A DNA stretch of 64,000 bases. Origin: Nannobrachium achirus (Eukaryota; Chordata; Actinopteri; Myctophiformes; Myctophidae). The translations under genes were made by a program, and so were the position numbers. The notes beneath the pieces are model-generated. The model was not told where the DNA came from, searched no databases, and worked only from the letters and a program-made list of their open reading frames with translations. The DNA is taken from positions 26,321,258-26,385,257 of the forward strand of contig OY997642.1 of the NCBI GenBank assembly GCA_963921795.1, written 5' to 3'. Each line of letters opens with the position of its first letter. Within the stretch, counting starts at the first letter, position 1. This document shows positions 22,830 to 36,055 of the stretch, in pieces.

Positions 22830-23628
22830 TTTTCCTCCATACCCATGAGTGCATCCACAGCAATACTCCCTTGTCCCTCCTATCTACAGGAACTCCTCAA
22901 AACACCGCCCTCCACCCGCTCCCTCCGTTCTGGAAATTCCGACACACTGTGTGAAACCCCCGAGAGAAGCTCGGCTCCATGGGGGACCAGGCTTTCTGCT
23001 CAGCTGCCCCCAGGGAATGCACCTTGGAGCAGTGGTTCACGACCCCCCACACAATTTAAGGACTTTTAAGACCTTTTAAAAACCTAAACCTAAACAAACT
23101 ATATATAACAACTGGCCTAACATTAGCCAAATGATCAAATAATATAATTTAAGAAAGAGGCAAGAATTGTGAAAATAGCAGATCTACAAGCTCACAACAC
23201 CTTGTGTCATAATATTTATCTGTGAACTGAGTCAAATGTAATGCCCCAACAACTACAATTCCAAATGCTTGTCATGCAGGTTGCAACCATGCAGGGTGGG
23301 GGATTCCCCAGTTCAAATATGATTATTTTGGGGGGTCACACCCTGAAAATGTTGAGAACCACTGCCGTAGGGCACCACGGTCCGTTGATTTGACACTTTT
23401 AAAAGGGGATTAAACCCCTTCTTTTAACAAGGCAAGATGGACTTACTGACAATGCCTTTGTGTGTTTTTACAATTGGGGGGAAGGGGGTCTCTTGACATT
23501 GTTTTTATATCCAGTGCCACTCTTTTCTTGACTTTTTATGGCAAGTTAGTACTTTGAGATTTGTTTCAAATATAAAGTGTGTTGCAAATAAAATGTATTG
23601 GTATTATTATTATTATTATTAGTTTAGG
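22830..23628 (+). mobile_element. Decayed LINE 3' end with hAT MITE inserted
   Basis: Degenerate coding traces at 22.85-23.03 kb are followed, after the MITE, by 'GATTTGACACTTTTAAAAGG', 'ACTTTGAGATTTGTTTC', 'GCAAATAAAATGTATTGG' and a (TTA)n tail. This is a common fish L2/RTE-type 3' end. Confidence 0.6.
23030..23364. mobile_element. hAT-like MITE
   Basis: Ends CAGTGGTTCACGACCCCC and GAGAACCACTG. The flanking octamers (CCTTGGAG, CCGTAGGG) match at 5 of 8 positions, so the target duplication is only suggestive. The interior has one arm of the GCAGATCTACAAGCTCAC hairpin motif at 23172-23197. Confidence 0.75.
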
Positions 23629-23813
23629 TCTGTACATCTCAGTCCAGCTGTTTGAGGAAGGATTAGAGAAAACCCTTTGGATGTGTTATTTAATGTGTAG
23701 TTTACCGCAACCACAAACCACACATCTGTAATGTTTACCTCTAACATCACATAAAATCTCCTGTCTGATGTCATGAAATATGAAACAGATCACAGAAAAT
23801 ATGTTTAGCATAT

Positions 23814-24236
23814 TTAGTCAGGTGCAGCTTCATCGATGGGTCTGAATATGTGGTTGTTATGTTTTTCTGAATTAAGACACAAAACACACACTGGCTGTTG
23901 ACATTCCAGGCAGAAGAGCTTAAGTTCCTTAGCATGCAGGCTGCATAGATCCTCAGACCCTGGTGAAGTTCTCTGACGTTTTGAAGGTCTCTGATGTTTC
24001 TCCACAATGAAGGCCTCACACAGCTTCTTCAGAGCCAGGTTACAGGGTGGATATTCTGTTGTAGATATTGTCTTACAAACTGGACAATCCTCTATTTCAT
24101 TCTCGTACCACCATTCATCCAGACAGGCTTGACAGAAGCTGTGGCTACATGACAGGAGAACAGGATATTTGAAGATGTCATCATGACACACAGGACAGAA
24201 AAAATCCTCTTCTGAAAAAGACACGTGAGAAGCCAT
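23814..24236 (-). pseudogene. TRIM paralog C, truncated after B-box
   Basis: 140 residues from MASHVSFSEEDFFCPVC. The RING is complete (CPVC, LLSCSHSFCQAC, CPVC) and so is the B-box (CSLHAKELKLFCLECQQPVC). The frame stops just after IDEAAPD, where the coiled coil should start, and no coiled-coil, PRY or SPRY sequence follows within 0.8 kb. An upstream in-frame ATG exists, but the family start is MAS. It could still make a RING/B-box-only protein; I think a pseudogene is more likely. Confidence 0.85.
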
Positions 24237-24529
24237 TTTGTCTCCGGGTGAAGAAACAAACAAGCAGAAAATGTGCCCGTCAGAGGTGGTAACACTCCCC
24301 TCCTCCTGAATGTTCCCTGAAGTTGACTTTTACTGTGAGTCCTGGTTCCTGTTAAAGTCCACAGAAGTATTAGTTGACTAGGGTTAGTATTTCCTCCTGT
24401 AGCTGTGGAAAGATCTGTCCTCCCTCACTGTAATAAGTTGTGGGTTTGGTCTGAAGGTGAACCCTTTGTCTCTGTCTGGCATGGGGCGGAGCTTTGACTG
24501 ACCACAGAGGGTTGCAAAATAACACACAC

Positions 24530-24604
24530 ACTTACAATACACTTCACACACAGTCACAGACGCACACGCACACACACACGCACGCACGCACGCATGAGCG
24601 CACA

Positions 24605-24650
<46 letters not shown>
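24530..24650. repeat. (CA)n compound microsatellite
   Basis: Interrupted CA/CG repeats upstream of TRIM C, bordering the 24.66-kb duplicate block. Confidence 0.9.
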
Positions 24651-24655
<5 letters not shown>

Positions 24656-24659
24656 ATTA

Positions 24660-26060
24660 CATTTCGGTAACTACTAGATTATAGGTATAATAATCATGTC
24701 ATCTAGTTACCCAAAAGTTGGTTTTATTCAACAACTCTATTAGGTAGAAAACAGAGAGAATATCTCAACTCTGGTCTCCTTTATGAACTACTATGTTATT
24801 TTAATGTATTAAAGTGATCCCTGACTAATACGACAAATATGCCTTAATACATTATAATTGTCCTCTATAACTACAATGTATAATCAAAAACACCTCAATT
24901 ATTGTATTTCTTCTAGAAATAGCTAATCTTTCACTCAATAGGGGAAATGCCCGTCGCAAGTTGATGATGTCATAAATGTCAAGTGTGATCTATCCCTATG
25001 GAATTTATGGCATGCATGTGAAAATAAAAACAAACTTAATACTTCCTATGGTTAATATGAGCATCAAATCAATATTTCAAATGTGTTTTGTTTTTTTGCA
25101 CATGCATGCCATAAAAATGACACCTGACATTTATGACATCATCAACTTGCGACAGGCATTTCCCCTACTGAGTGAAAGATTAGCTATTTCTAGAAGAAAT
25201 AAAATATTTAAGGTGTTTTTAATTTTACATTGTAGTTATAGAGGACAATTATAATGTATTAAGACATATTTGTCGTATTAGTCAGGGATCACTTTAACAT
25301 ATAAGCCAAGGTGTCCATAAGCAGGCTGTGACCTCTAGTGGTATAATTGTGAAATTACATTTTATTTTCACAATCTATAAATAAATAAATAAACAGAGTA
25401 GTCAGTATATAACAACAACACAATAAAATCAGACGTTAGTTTAACTCTGAAAGTGGACATGTAAGGGTCATTATACACGTCATCAGCTTTTACTGTAAAG
25501 TCTGGTCATGGTCCATAATGTTATTTAGTGAGTTCTCTCTATGCCTACATGCTAAGACATGCCTCATGCATCTATTTTACTCCACTCAGAGTAGGAATTG
25601 TGGACACATCTAACCTGTTTTCTTTAATTAGAACAGTATAATTCCCAAACTTTTTAGCCTGTGACCCAAAAGATAAATTAGACATATTCGTCCAGGACCC
25701 AAATGAGCAGATCTACATGTACTGTGTGTTCTATCTGTCTGTCTTTCAATGTTATATGAGATACTTAAAGTGTGCATGGTTCCTGTGGAAATAAGCCTCG
25801 GCTTTCTAGGATCTCCTTTTAGTTGACCTTGTACCAGTGATTTGTACTGTCATGAAACTGTACTTTTTTCTATTGCAATTAACTTCTCAATCAAATTAGC
25901 AGATCTACATGCTCACATGTGTCGCTTCGCGCCGTCTTCCCTTTTTTTGAAAAGTGCAAATAACCGCTCATTGCCTGTGACAAAGCCTTTTGTTCTCAGA
26001 TTCCCGGGCTTGTGTGGTAACCTAAATCAAACGTCTGCCAAGCCAATATTCGACTTAATT
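24660..26060. repeat. Segmental duplicate (copy 2 of the 4.44-5.99 kb block)
   Basis: Same order of conserved stretches as 4.44-5.99 kb. It lacks the hAT MITE of copy 1 and holds the TTAA-flanked MITE at 24813-25293, which copy 1 lacks. Confidence 0.9.
24813..25293. mobile_element. TTAA-flanked foldback MITE, 481 bp
   Basis: Arms of nearly 200 bp start AGTGATCCCTGACTAATACG and end with its complement. TTAA occurs at 24809-24812 and 25294-25297. The paralogous empty site in copy 1 (near 4620) has a single TTAA in CATTAACATAC. The duplication could also be read as TA. Non-coding interior. Confidence 0.93.
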
Positions 26061-26316
26061 CATTTACTATACGGTCGCTATACAAACAGCTACTACGGCC
26101 CATTTCTTAGAAAAAAAGGACATAAGTAGCCTACTGAGTATGACAATATTAGTTACATCAGCGTGTAATTTATCCGGACCTAACATGTTAAATATATTGC
26201 TATTGCAGTTGTGGCAATAAGCCTAGTTATTTTAGTTTAAATAACAGTTTATCATTGCCATACTTTTATGTAAAGACGGTTTGCAGGAAATAGTATCTTC
26301 AAATAATATATTTGGT

Positions 26317-26332
26317 GGCTCTTAAAAGAGCC
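26317..26332 (-). terminator. Histone 3' stem-loop (H3, 26.3 kb)
   Basis: Minus-strand GGCTCTTTTAAGAGCC, 30 bases after the H3 stop. Confidence 0.95.
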
Positions 26333-26362
26333 GTTTTGGGGTTCTGACAATGACAAATTGGT

Positions 26363-26935
<573 letters not shown>

Positions 26936-26988
26936 TACATAATATGTGAAATTTGTCTCTGCATTAACTATTAGGAGCAGTGGATGCT

Positions 26989-27200
26989 TTAAAGGAGTAG
27001 TTCACCCACAAAATAACTTTTTTTGTTTCTATTGATAACTCAAACCATGGAGACATGAGTTCAATCACATCATATTTGTTTGTTTTTGTCGCATTTCTAA
27101 GACTTGAATTTGATTATAGTAAATTTACCCCCATTGATTCTGGATGGGGACCAAAATGCAAAACAAAACAGCGCCCGGTCAGCAGCTACTAGGGGTTAAG
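26989..27200. repeat. TTAA-bounded MITE terminal segment
   Basis: TTAAAGGAGTAGTTCACCC matches 16861, and the following 'ACTCAAACCATGGAGACATG' has a relative at 16.91 kb. It sits where the H2A side of the promoter would be. Confidence 0.6.
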
Positions 27201-27669
27201 AGTCTTTGCTCTGGGACATTTTGACACAATGAGTCATTCAAGAGGAAAATTACTGTATGACAATGAGGATAACGTGTCTTGTAGAGGAACACGTATATCC
27301 ATGTCCATACAATGATGATGCCAGGTTGTTACGATCCATGGCCTATCTGTTTGGTTGATGATAATGATGCATCTTTTTTTTTTTTTTGGTAAAAAAAATA
27401 TAAAAATAAAATGGGTTTGATTTCATTTGGCTGCTGTTAAGTGTCTACTTTTAATCTAGTTTGGGCCACTTTCTTACAAAAAATACGAAAATGCCCATCT
27501 ACAAACTCTCAATGCATCGTTATGGCATTGTGTAGGTCAGCTATTTCCAATTTGGCACAATAGCAAAGTCTGAAGTGGTTAATGTAAATAAATCACAGTA
27601 AAACTACAATAGTAAAACACTTCCATGTTTTAATTTAAAGCTTACTAAAAGCATTGTTCCTGACAGCTC

Positions 27670-27732
<63 letters not shown>

Positions 27733-28724
27733 TGCGTGCGTGCGTGCGTACTATAAAACGTAATTATATTGCAGTAAGTTATAGCATAAACACAATTTCC
27801 CAACATTGCAATTTCTGACTTTTTGACCAAATGTCAGATCAATACCATAGTTTTAAAACTTTTTTGTTTTGTTTTTTTGTCAATTGTCAAATCAATACTA
27901 ATAAAAAAAAAACATAATTCTGACTTATTTTATGCCAACTGTCAGATATACATTTTGACAGGTTCTCAATGTAATTTAAGCTCTAAAACCAATATGCAGG
28001 ATGAGTCTGAATATCAATCATGTCAGACTGCAATATGATACAACAATCTCTCTCTCTCTCTCGCTCTCTCAAAACAGAGGATCCATATGAATAAAATTGG
28101 TTGCTTCCTTTTGCATGTCCCACTATCACACTGACCTGAAAATGAAATAATCTAATAAATAAAACTTTACAACGTCAATATAGCAGCTCTATACCAGTTA
28201 TGCTATAGCAGATCTACAAGCTCACGGCTTGTAGATGTGCTATTTTCACATAATTTATCAGTGATCCATATTAAATGCAATGGGTTTCCTCTAATCCTTT
28301 GAGTATGAATGTATCTTTATAATCACCAACAAACAACCATGTTTGTCCTATATATTTGGGGACCTATTCAAGGCTTTTCCACAAATGATCATGTAAGATT
28401 TGTCTAAATTAAAAAAATAGCCAATCTACAATCTTACAGCACTTCAAAAGGCGTGTTTAGCTTGTAGATCTGCATTTTTGCTAGTTGTCATTATACACTA
28501 TTTTAACAGGCAAATTAAAAGCATACTATCACAAATATGCAACATATATGGCTGCATAATACCTAAACTACCTGTGTTGGTGCAAAGCATTGTTGTTTTA
28601 ATCTGTCATGTGAAACACCAGTGATATAACTACACTGTAAAAGGTATGCATTTTGCAAGACTGCATGAGCTATGCCAAGTTTCTTTTTATTATATGTAAT
28701 GTATTATTTAAAATAAGTAGAGAT
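27201..28724. other. Intergenic, no gene seen
   Basis: Contains a (GT)n/(GTGC)n tract (27671-27750), a CT tract (28049-28072), and three hairpin copies of the GATCTACAAGCTCAC motif (27486-27549, 28206-28246, 28414-28479). Confidence 0.6.
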
Positions 28725-28860
28725 GGACCGATAGCAAAATTCTTGGCCGATACCGATCCACCGGTTTTATGAAGGTCTGACCTGCCAAAACCGATTCTTT
28801 CCGATACCGATTTCTTTAGCTAAGAACTAGAAAATAGGGTTGCTCCAATACCCTTTTTTC
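28725..28860. mobile_element. 'GATGGACCGATA' MITE fragment
   Basis: 'AGAGATGGACCGATAGC' with 'TTGGCCGATACCGAT' and a second 'CCGATACCGATTT' is the known fish MITE pattern containing CCGATA steps. The far end is unclear. Confidence 0.5.
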
Positions 28861-29119
28861 AGGCCAAGTAGGCCTACAAGACATACTTCAGTTTGAGTCC
28901 CAATAAGCTAGAAGAACACTAATGCCAAATCAATCACAATCGTACAATATCCAAAATCACAGACATTATCCAGTCTAACATGACCGTCTGGACTAGGCAG
29001 GAGGAAAGCAGGTGACGCATGCTTTTTTTCCCCTTCTTTGTCATTGACACAGGATTATGGAATATATCCTTACATTGCAAAGGTAATCAGCACCATCTGT
29101 ATTCTGCCACTATGGCTAT

Positions 29120-29345
29120 GGCTACACGGAGCTGGATATTTCATATATCCCGTTTTTTCAGATATCCACATAGAAAAATTATCTAGGTCCACACAGAGCT
29201 GGATATTTCATATATCCCGTTTTTTCAGATATCCACCGAAAAATATCTAGGTCCACACGACAAAGATATCTAGGTCTAACAAGCACACACACAGTAAAGT
29301 CTTCAGAGATATCCGGGTTCCCTGTCTACACGGACCCAGTGAATC
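29120..29345. repeat. Tandem 'GGATATTTCATATATCCCG' units
   Basis: Two adjacent units of roughly 65-70 bp (from about 29137 and 29205), each with 'GAGCTGGATATTTCATATAT', 'TTTTTTCAGATATCCAC' and 'ATATCTAGGTCCACAC'. Probably an internal duplication of a MITE. Confidence 0.7.
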
Positions 29346-29485
29346 GGATATTTTTCAATCTCTCCACTTATTTATCCGGTTTTAAAAATGTCCAGCTTTG
29401 CGGCCGAAATATCCAGCTTCATGTGGCTGCAAGCCCCAACAGCACAACAAAATGTCTAGCTTCAGAAATATCCAGCTTCACAAGC

Positions 29486-29576
29486 CCTAAAAACTAAGCT
29501 CCAAACAGCCCAAAACAAACTAATTAGGGTCCTGCTTAACCTTCCTTATCAGACTCACCTCACCGCTACTCACCAG
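29486..29576 (+). mobile_element. LINE coding fragment
   Basis: Plus-strand match to the LINE at 13.76-13.86 kb (minus), for example 'GGGTCCTGCTTAACCTTCC' and 'CACCGCTACTCACCAG'. It stops exactly where the TTAA-flanked element begins. Confidence 0.85.
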
Positions 29577-29580
29577 TTAA

Positions 29581-30318
29581 AGGGCCAGTTCACCTCTAGG
29601 ACAACCAGATCTTATTTTATTGTTGTTTGGGACACGATCAACACAATCCTGAGTTATTTTTTGTGTGCAATCTGTGTTTTGAGATATTTTAGTATTTCAG
29701 CATGAATGATGATGCATTTTGCATCATATGAGTCATCATGCTGCATCATAATCGTACCAGATCACAATCGTACCAGTGCCCCTCTCCCCCCGACCTAAGT
29801 AATAGCATAAATAAAAGTTTCTATTTATATAGCTATTTTCATTATGCTGGCTGCGTGTCAATTTACTCAGCAATCTATTGGATACCTAGGCATACAGAGC
29901 CAAAGGGAAGATTGGGATGATAACAGCATCATTATTTTACTTTGCTTCGAACTAGCTCGAGACCCTGCATAAAAAAAAGTACATGGCAGTACAGTTTAGA
30001 TACACGGTCTACTAATATGATTTAAACCCAAGAAAGCACAATGGTATTGTTCTTTTTAAGTATCAGTATGGCCTATGTACAGTCATTTAACTCAATGCTG
30101 ACACAATAGTATGTATATTGTTTTGTGAATGGCACCATTGGATGCAAGATGCATCATATGATGCAAAATGCATCACCATTCATGCTGAAATACTAACATA
30201 TCTCAAAACACAGATTGAACACAAAAAAAAAATAACTCAGGATTGTGTTGATCTTGTCCCAAACAACAATAAAATAATAAGTAATAAGATCTGGTTGTCC
30301 CAGAGGTGAACTGGGCCT
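29581..30318. mobile_element. TTAA-flanked foldback MITE, 738 bp
   Basis: Arms begin AGGGCCAGTTCACCTCTAGG and end with its approximate complement. TTAA occurs at 29577-29580 and 30319-30322. Each arm contains 'GTTGTTTGGGACACGATCAA' and 'TGATGCATTTTGCATCAT' type sequence. A shorter member of the family is at 60433-60684. Confidence 0.88.
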
Positions 30319-30322
30319 TTAA

Positions 30323-30960
30323 CTGACCGTCCTTGAATACATATAAATCATAAATGTAAGCCTTGAAATGAACTATGTCAGGTTTCTTATGATTATTAAC
30401 AAAACAAGAGCTTAGCAGAGTCAGATAAATGACCAGTGTCCTCTCATAAGTGTCCATGCCACAGGGCAGGCCAACAGCAGTGCTGTGTTTGCCGACACTG
30501 GAAAGTTTCAGTTTTAAAACAAAAAGCTTTGCCACAGACGACCTGTTTTACTTTTATTTCAAAGCCAGCCATCAAATCTTGCTCTGCGGAAAATATGAAA
30601 CTGGTTGTTCTATATTAAAAGTATTTTAAAAGCCAAATGACGGGGGAAAGATGGCAAACTACTCTCCTTGTAATGGTGTATATCTGAGATTTTTAACGTC
30701 TCCAAACAAAACACAGGAGCACTAAGCACTCCACATGATTTGATTATGAAGTGAAACGTGTCTGCTATGTGCCCCATTTGTTTATTGACTTCAATATATT
30801 TTTCAGTCTGTGTTTTATCTGTTTTAAGTTGCAGAGAAAACACAAGTGTCCCAGTATTCTGCAGCACACAGAGAGCACTGACCTAGTGGGTTGAGACTAC
30901 ATGGTTCTCACAAATCCTTTAAGTTCCACCCCCTCCTCCCCTCTCAGTCTCTCTACTCAG
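30323..30960. other. Upstream flank of H1(+), no gene seen
   Basis: No convincing ORF. The last 60 bases before H1 are pyrimidine-rich ('CCCCTCCTCCCCTCTCAGTC'), and no clear TATA box is seen. Confidence 0.5.
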
Positions 30961-30999
30961 ACTTTACTTCAGTGCATCTGATATACGATACAGAAGAGA

Positions 31000-31593
31000 A
31001 TGGCAGAAGTCGCCCCAGCTCCAGCTGCCGCCGCCCCGGCAAAAGCAGCCAAGAAGAAGGCCGCCGCTAAACCCAAGACGGACGGTCCCAGCGTCCAGGA
31101 TCTCATCGTCGATGCTGTGACAGCTTCCAAGGAGAGGAGCGGTGTGTCTCTGGCCGCCCTCAAGAAGGCTCTGTCCGCCGGCGGCGTCGACGTGGAGAAG
31201 AAGAAGGTCATCGTTAAGAACACTGTGAAGAGGCTGGTAGCAAACGGCACCCTGCTTCAGACCAAGGGTACCGGTGCTTCTGGGTCCTTCAAGCTCAACA
31301 AGAAGGCGGAAAATAAAGCAGTCAAAGCCAAGAAGCCTGCAGCCAAGAAGCCCGCCGCGGCAAAGAAATCTCCCAAGAAGGCGGCAGCCAAGAAGCCCGC
31401 AGCCGCTAAAATATCTCCCAAGAAGGCAAAGAAGCCTGCAGCTGCAAAGAAAGCTGTAGCCAAGAGCCCCAAGAAGGCTGCCAAGAGTCCAAAGAAAGTG
31501 AAGAAACCCACTGCCGTTAAGAAAGCACCAGCAAAGAAGGCAGCCAAACCCAAGGCGGCGAAACCCAAGAAGGCAGCTGCCAAGAAGAAGTAA
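31000..31593 (+). CDS. h1: Linker histone H1, divergent copy
   Basis: 197 residues starting [20 protein letters not shown]. The globular domain ([40 protein letters not shown]) differs from the two minus-strand H1 genes at many positions (for example [15 protein letters not shown] against [15 protein letters not shown]). It is therefore a distinct H1 subtype. The C-tail has SPKK repeats. Convergent with H3 copy 2, with its own stem-loop. Expected role: chromatin compaction by linker DNA binding. Confidence 0.97.
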   Translation: MAEVAPAPAAAAPAKAAKKKAAAKPKTDGPSVQDLIVDAVTASKERSGVSLAALKKALSAGGVDVEKKKVIVKNTVKRLVANGTLLQTKGTGASGSFKLNKKAENKAVKAKKPAAKKPAAAKKSPKKAAAKKPAAAKISPKKAKKPAAAKKAVAKSPKKAAKSPKKVKKPTAVKKAPAKKAAKPKAAKPKKAAAKKK

Positions 31594-31623
31594 ACAGCCT
31601 GACAACAACCAGTTTAACACAAA

Positions 31624-31639
31624 GGCTCTTTTAAGAGCC
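31624..31639 (+). terminator. Histone 3' stem-loop (H1, 31.6 kb)
   Basis: GGCTCTTTTAAGAGCC on the plus strand, 30 bases after the H1 stop. Confidence 0.95.
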
Positions 31640-32244
31640 ACCCACAACTTTATTCAAAGAGTTCCTATTTATATTTTTTGTCTTGGCACTGCCAATCAGG
31701 ATCGATCAATTATGTGATTAGTTGTCATTAGTGAGAACTTGTATTAATTGATAAGATCCGTGTTAATAATTTAGAACTGGTAGCAAACTGGTCTATGGAG
31801 TTAAAAATGCCACATGAGCAAAATGTCTAAATTAGACAAAGCAAATGGGGCTACAGCCCAGCTAAAATACAATTCATGTATTCAATAATTCCATGTTAAC
31901 TAATGGTAGTTCGGAAGTTACATATTTTCTGTTCTCTTTGCTATGACAATGCTCAATCTAACATGCATTATATTTTACTCCACTGCGCCTGCCTTTCTTC
32001 CCAATACAGAGATACAGGACCACTTTTGCATATGCAAAAGGTTAGTTTACCATGGCCATCTTGTTTAATATTTTGTTAAGAAATTATGCTAGTTGGTTGT
32101 TTACGGTTCATGTAAATAACATTGATTTGCCTTGTGAACGTGCAACAAACACTTACCAGCGTAATATTGCACGTGAATGGACAGTGTTTGTGTCTACCCT
32201 AATGCGAAGCAGGGAATTATTGCTCTTCAAATAATACATTTGGT
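31640..32244. other. Convergent H1-H3 spacer
   Basis: AT-rich with no gene. The 60 bases next to the H3 stem-loop match the H3 copy 1 flank ('TCTTCAAATAATA..TTTGG'). Confidence 0.6.
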
Positions 32245-32260
32245 GGCTCTTAAAAGAGCC
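32245..32260 (-). terminator. Histone 3' stem-loop (H3, 32.2 kb)
   Basis: Minus-strand GGCTCTTTTAAGAGCC, 29 bases after the stop. Confidence 0.95.
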
Positions 32261-32289
32261 GTTTTGGGGTTCAGACAGTGACGGATAGT

Positions 32290-33467
<1,178 letters not shown>

Positions 33468-33500
33468 ACCTGCTTCATTCGTCTGAATAAACCCCACAAA

Positions 33501-33516
33501 GGCTCTTTTAAGAGCC
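33501..33516 (+). terminator. Histone 3' stem-loop (H2A)
   Basis: GGCTCTTTTAAGAGCC on the plus strand, 33 bases after the stop. Confidence 0.95.
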
Positions 33517-33960
33517 ACCCACTGATTCAACAAAGAGTTGCTCCTAATACCCTATGAGGAGCAAATTAGAATATAACTCATCACAATACCTTATTGTAAT
33601 TTTGTTAAAATGGTGAAAACAATGTTACTGGTCATATTCTACACGAGTTTATAACTCATGATAGAATATCTAGTAGTCTAACACCATTTCAGAATGGTCT
33701 CATTAGATTTAATCAATCTGTTCGATTATTAGCGCCGTGGGTCTTGTATAATCGTCTACACTTCATAACATAAGTGGTTGCCAAAATAAAAACACGAGGC
33801 AAGGACACTCATCTCAAATGACAATATACATTTGTACAAGCATCGCGATGCTCCCATTATTTTAAGTGTATGGATTAAATACTAAATCTATGCTACTGTA
33901 AGGACTATTATGCCAGGTTTGTCTTTCCTTTGTAAACTAGTAGCCAGCGTTACTTTATTT
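33517..33960. other. H2A 3' flank, no gene seen
   Basis: AT-rich, no ORF and no clear repeat. Confidence 0.5.
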
Positions 33961-33961
33961 G

Positions 33962-34180
33962 CTTTTTAAATAGACTTTATTGAAAATGTTGCAGGTTTTA
34001 AAATCATTTTAAGCAGTCAAAGTCATGAATACAGTCATACATTAAAGTAATTACACAATTATAATATAATATGTAAGGACATTACTTTCTTTTTTTTGTT
34101 TAACCCTCACCTTTTTTTACATCGAAGCAAATAAAGCATACAAAAACCAGAAAATAGAAATATGCCATATCTGATTGTGC
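33962..34180 (-). mobile_element. Second 3' fragment of the H4-inserted LINE type
   Basis: 'ATGTAAGGACATTACTTTC', 'TTTAACCCTCACC' and 'CAGAAAATAGAAATATG' parallel 'TTGTAAGGTCATTACTTTCC', 'TTTAACCCCTCCCC' and 'GAAAAATAGAAATATAA' in the 3' UTR of the LINE at 8.43-8.62 kb. Same orientation, 3' UTR only. No poly(A) is seen at the 33.96-kb side and the TSD is not resolved. Confidence 0.5.
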
Positions 34181-34277
34181 ATCTAGTTTGCACGTCTCAT
34201 GTCATCACAAAACTGATAATGATTTTAAGCGAACTATAGTTAGCATTTGGATCAACTCTTTCTTGGAAAATATGGGT

Positions 34278-34293
34278 GGTCCTTAAAAGGACC
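34278..34293 (-). terminator. Histone 3' stem-loop (H2B copy 2)
   Basis: Minus-strand GGTCCTTTTAAGGACC, the same H2B-specific stem as copy 1. Confidence 0.95.
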
Positions 34294-34321
34294 GTTGGTT
34301 TGGTACAGTGGAATGTTCAGT

Positions 34322-34708
<387 letters not shown>

Positions 34709-34761
34709 CTATCAATGGCTTGCAGGGACAAATGTGAAGAGAGAGCGCAGTCGCACCATTA

Positions 34762-34815
34762 TTTATACACAGCCAATGCCAATGTGGTGGTGTGACTCCC
34801 AGCAGATGATTGGCT
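34762..34815 (-). promoter_or_regulatory. H2B copy 2 promoter, octamer altered
   Basis: The TATA box and distal CCAATC of copy 1 are kept, but the octamer position (34776-34783) reads ATGCCAAT instead of ATGCAAAT. This one-base change breaks the octamer and creates an extra CCAAT. Confidence 0.8.
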
Positions 34816-34926
34816 GATCCTCCCACAAAGAGGGCGGTGTCTTTATTTCTGTATTATTTCTCCCGCTCGTGCGCTCTATTGTCCCTGTAATATTTTGAGC
34901 GGCTAAACATGCACTTAAGGCAAAAT

Positions 34927-35156
34927 GTATATTTTAATGTCCATAAAGGTCCCCAAATGGAAACAAGCCATAGTGCTTTCTTGACTAACAAAAGGTATAG
35001 ACTATATCAATCTGTCTATTCATTGAGACAATGACATTATTCCCAATATTAGTCTATAATATAAGAAATAGTTAATTAAGTATTATAATGTGTAAATGTG
35101 ATTCCGTTCTTCTGGGCTTAGAAAAACAAAATAGAGAACCGGGTGCACTGGCAGCA

Positions 35157-35204
<48 letters not shown>

Positions 35205-35349
35205 TATATTTTAATGTCCATAAAGGTCCCCAAATGGAAACAAGCCACAATGCTTTATTGACTAACAAAGTATAGACTATATCAATCTGTCTATTCATTG
35301 AGACAATGACATTATTCCCAATATTAGTCTATAATATGAGAAATAGTTA

Positions 35350-35438
<89 letters not shown>

Positions 35439-35457
35439 CGTGTGTGTGTGTGTGTGA
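34927..35457. repeat. Local tandem duplication with (CT)n and (GT)n
   Basis: A segment of about 145 bp (34927-35077: 'GTCCATAAAGGTCCCCAAAT', 'GAAACAAGCCATAGTGC', 'CTATTCATTGAGACAATGAC') is repeated at about 35205-35350. A (CT)n tract (35158-35200) lies between them and a (GT)n tract (35351-35457) follows. Block 1 has a single copy at 7.25-7.39 kb. Confidence 0.9.
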
Positions 35458-36055
35458 CTTTATTTTTCTCCATTCCTAGCCCCTTTATTACTTCAAGACA
35501 ATGAAAGCAGAGTCGATTTAGTTCCATCACTCCAGTTAACTTCAGTTTGGACATTGTAATGTAAACTCTGTATTCTGAGTAGGCCTATTTCAAAGTAAGA
35601 TAATGAACTCGGTGTGTTTTCCCGCCTCTACATACTCATAGACTAATAATGGCAGTCACAAGCGCTTGTTTAAACCCAGTTGTACTATGGTTCATCGCAG
35701 AGCGTAATATATACTATTTCACGTTAATATTGAAATCACAACTTGTTCCACAAGTAAAGACAGGTTACGTCTTAGATCAAGGATTGTTTGCGAGGCTCCA
35801 ATTTAAGTCCCGTGCTGCTTAAAATGTTTATGAAGCAAAGCGATGTTTGATTAAGGCAAATGTGGAAATAAACGTTTCTGCCTGGTCGTGCGTGTCGAAT
35901 TACAACATTGTTTATCTTCTAGAAGCACAGTATATTCATGTTTTGGATTATTAACTGATCATATTGTATTTATATACATATATTCTCGTGTACACTTTAG
36001 AAGCTGTCGTTATGCACAAAAGTGGGAATGAACTCGTTACATAAAACGTGTGGGT

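Noticed and set aside
24536..24660. CRISPR-like regular repeats
   Set aside because: The repeats are simple dinucleotide or tetranucleotide tracts in vertebrate DNA, with no spacer structure.
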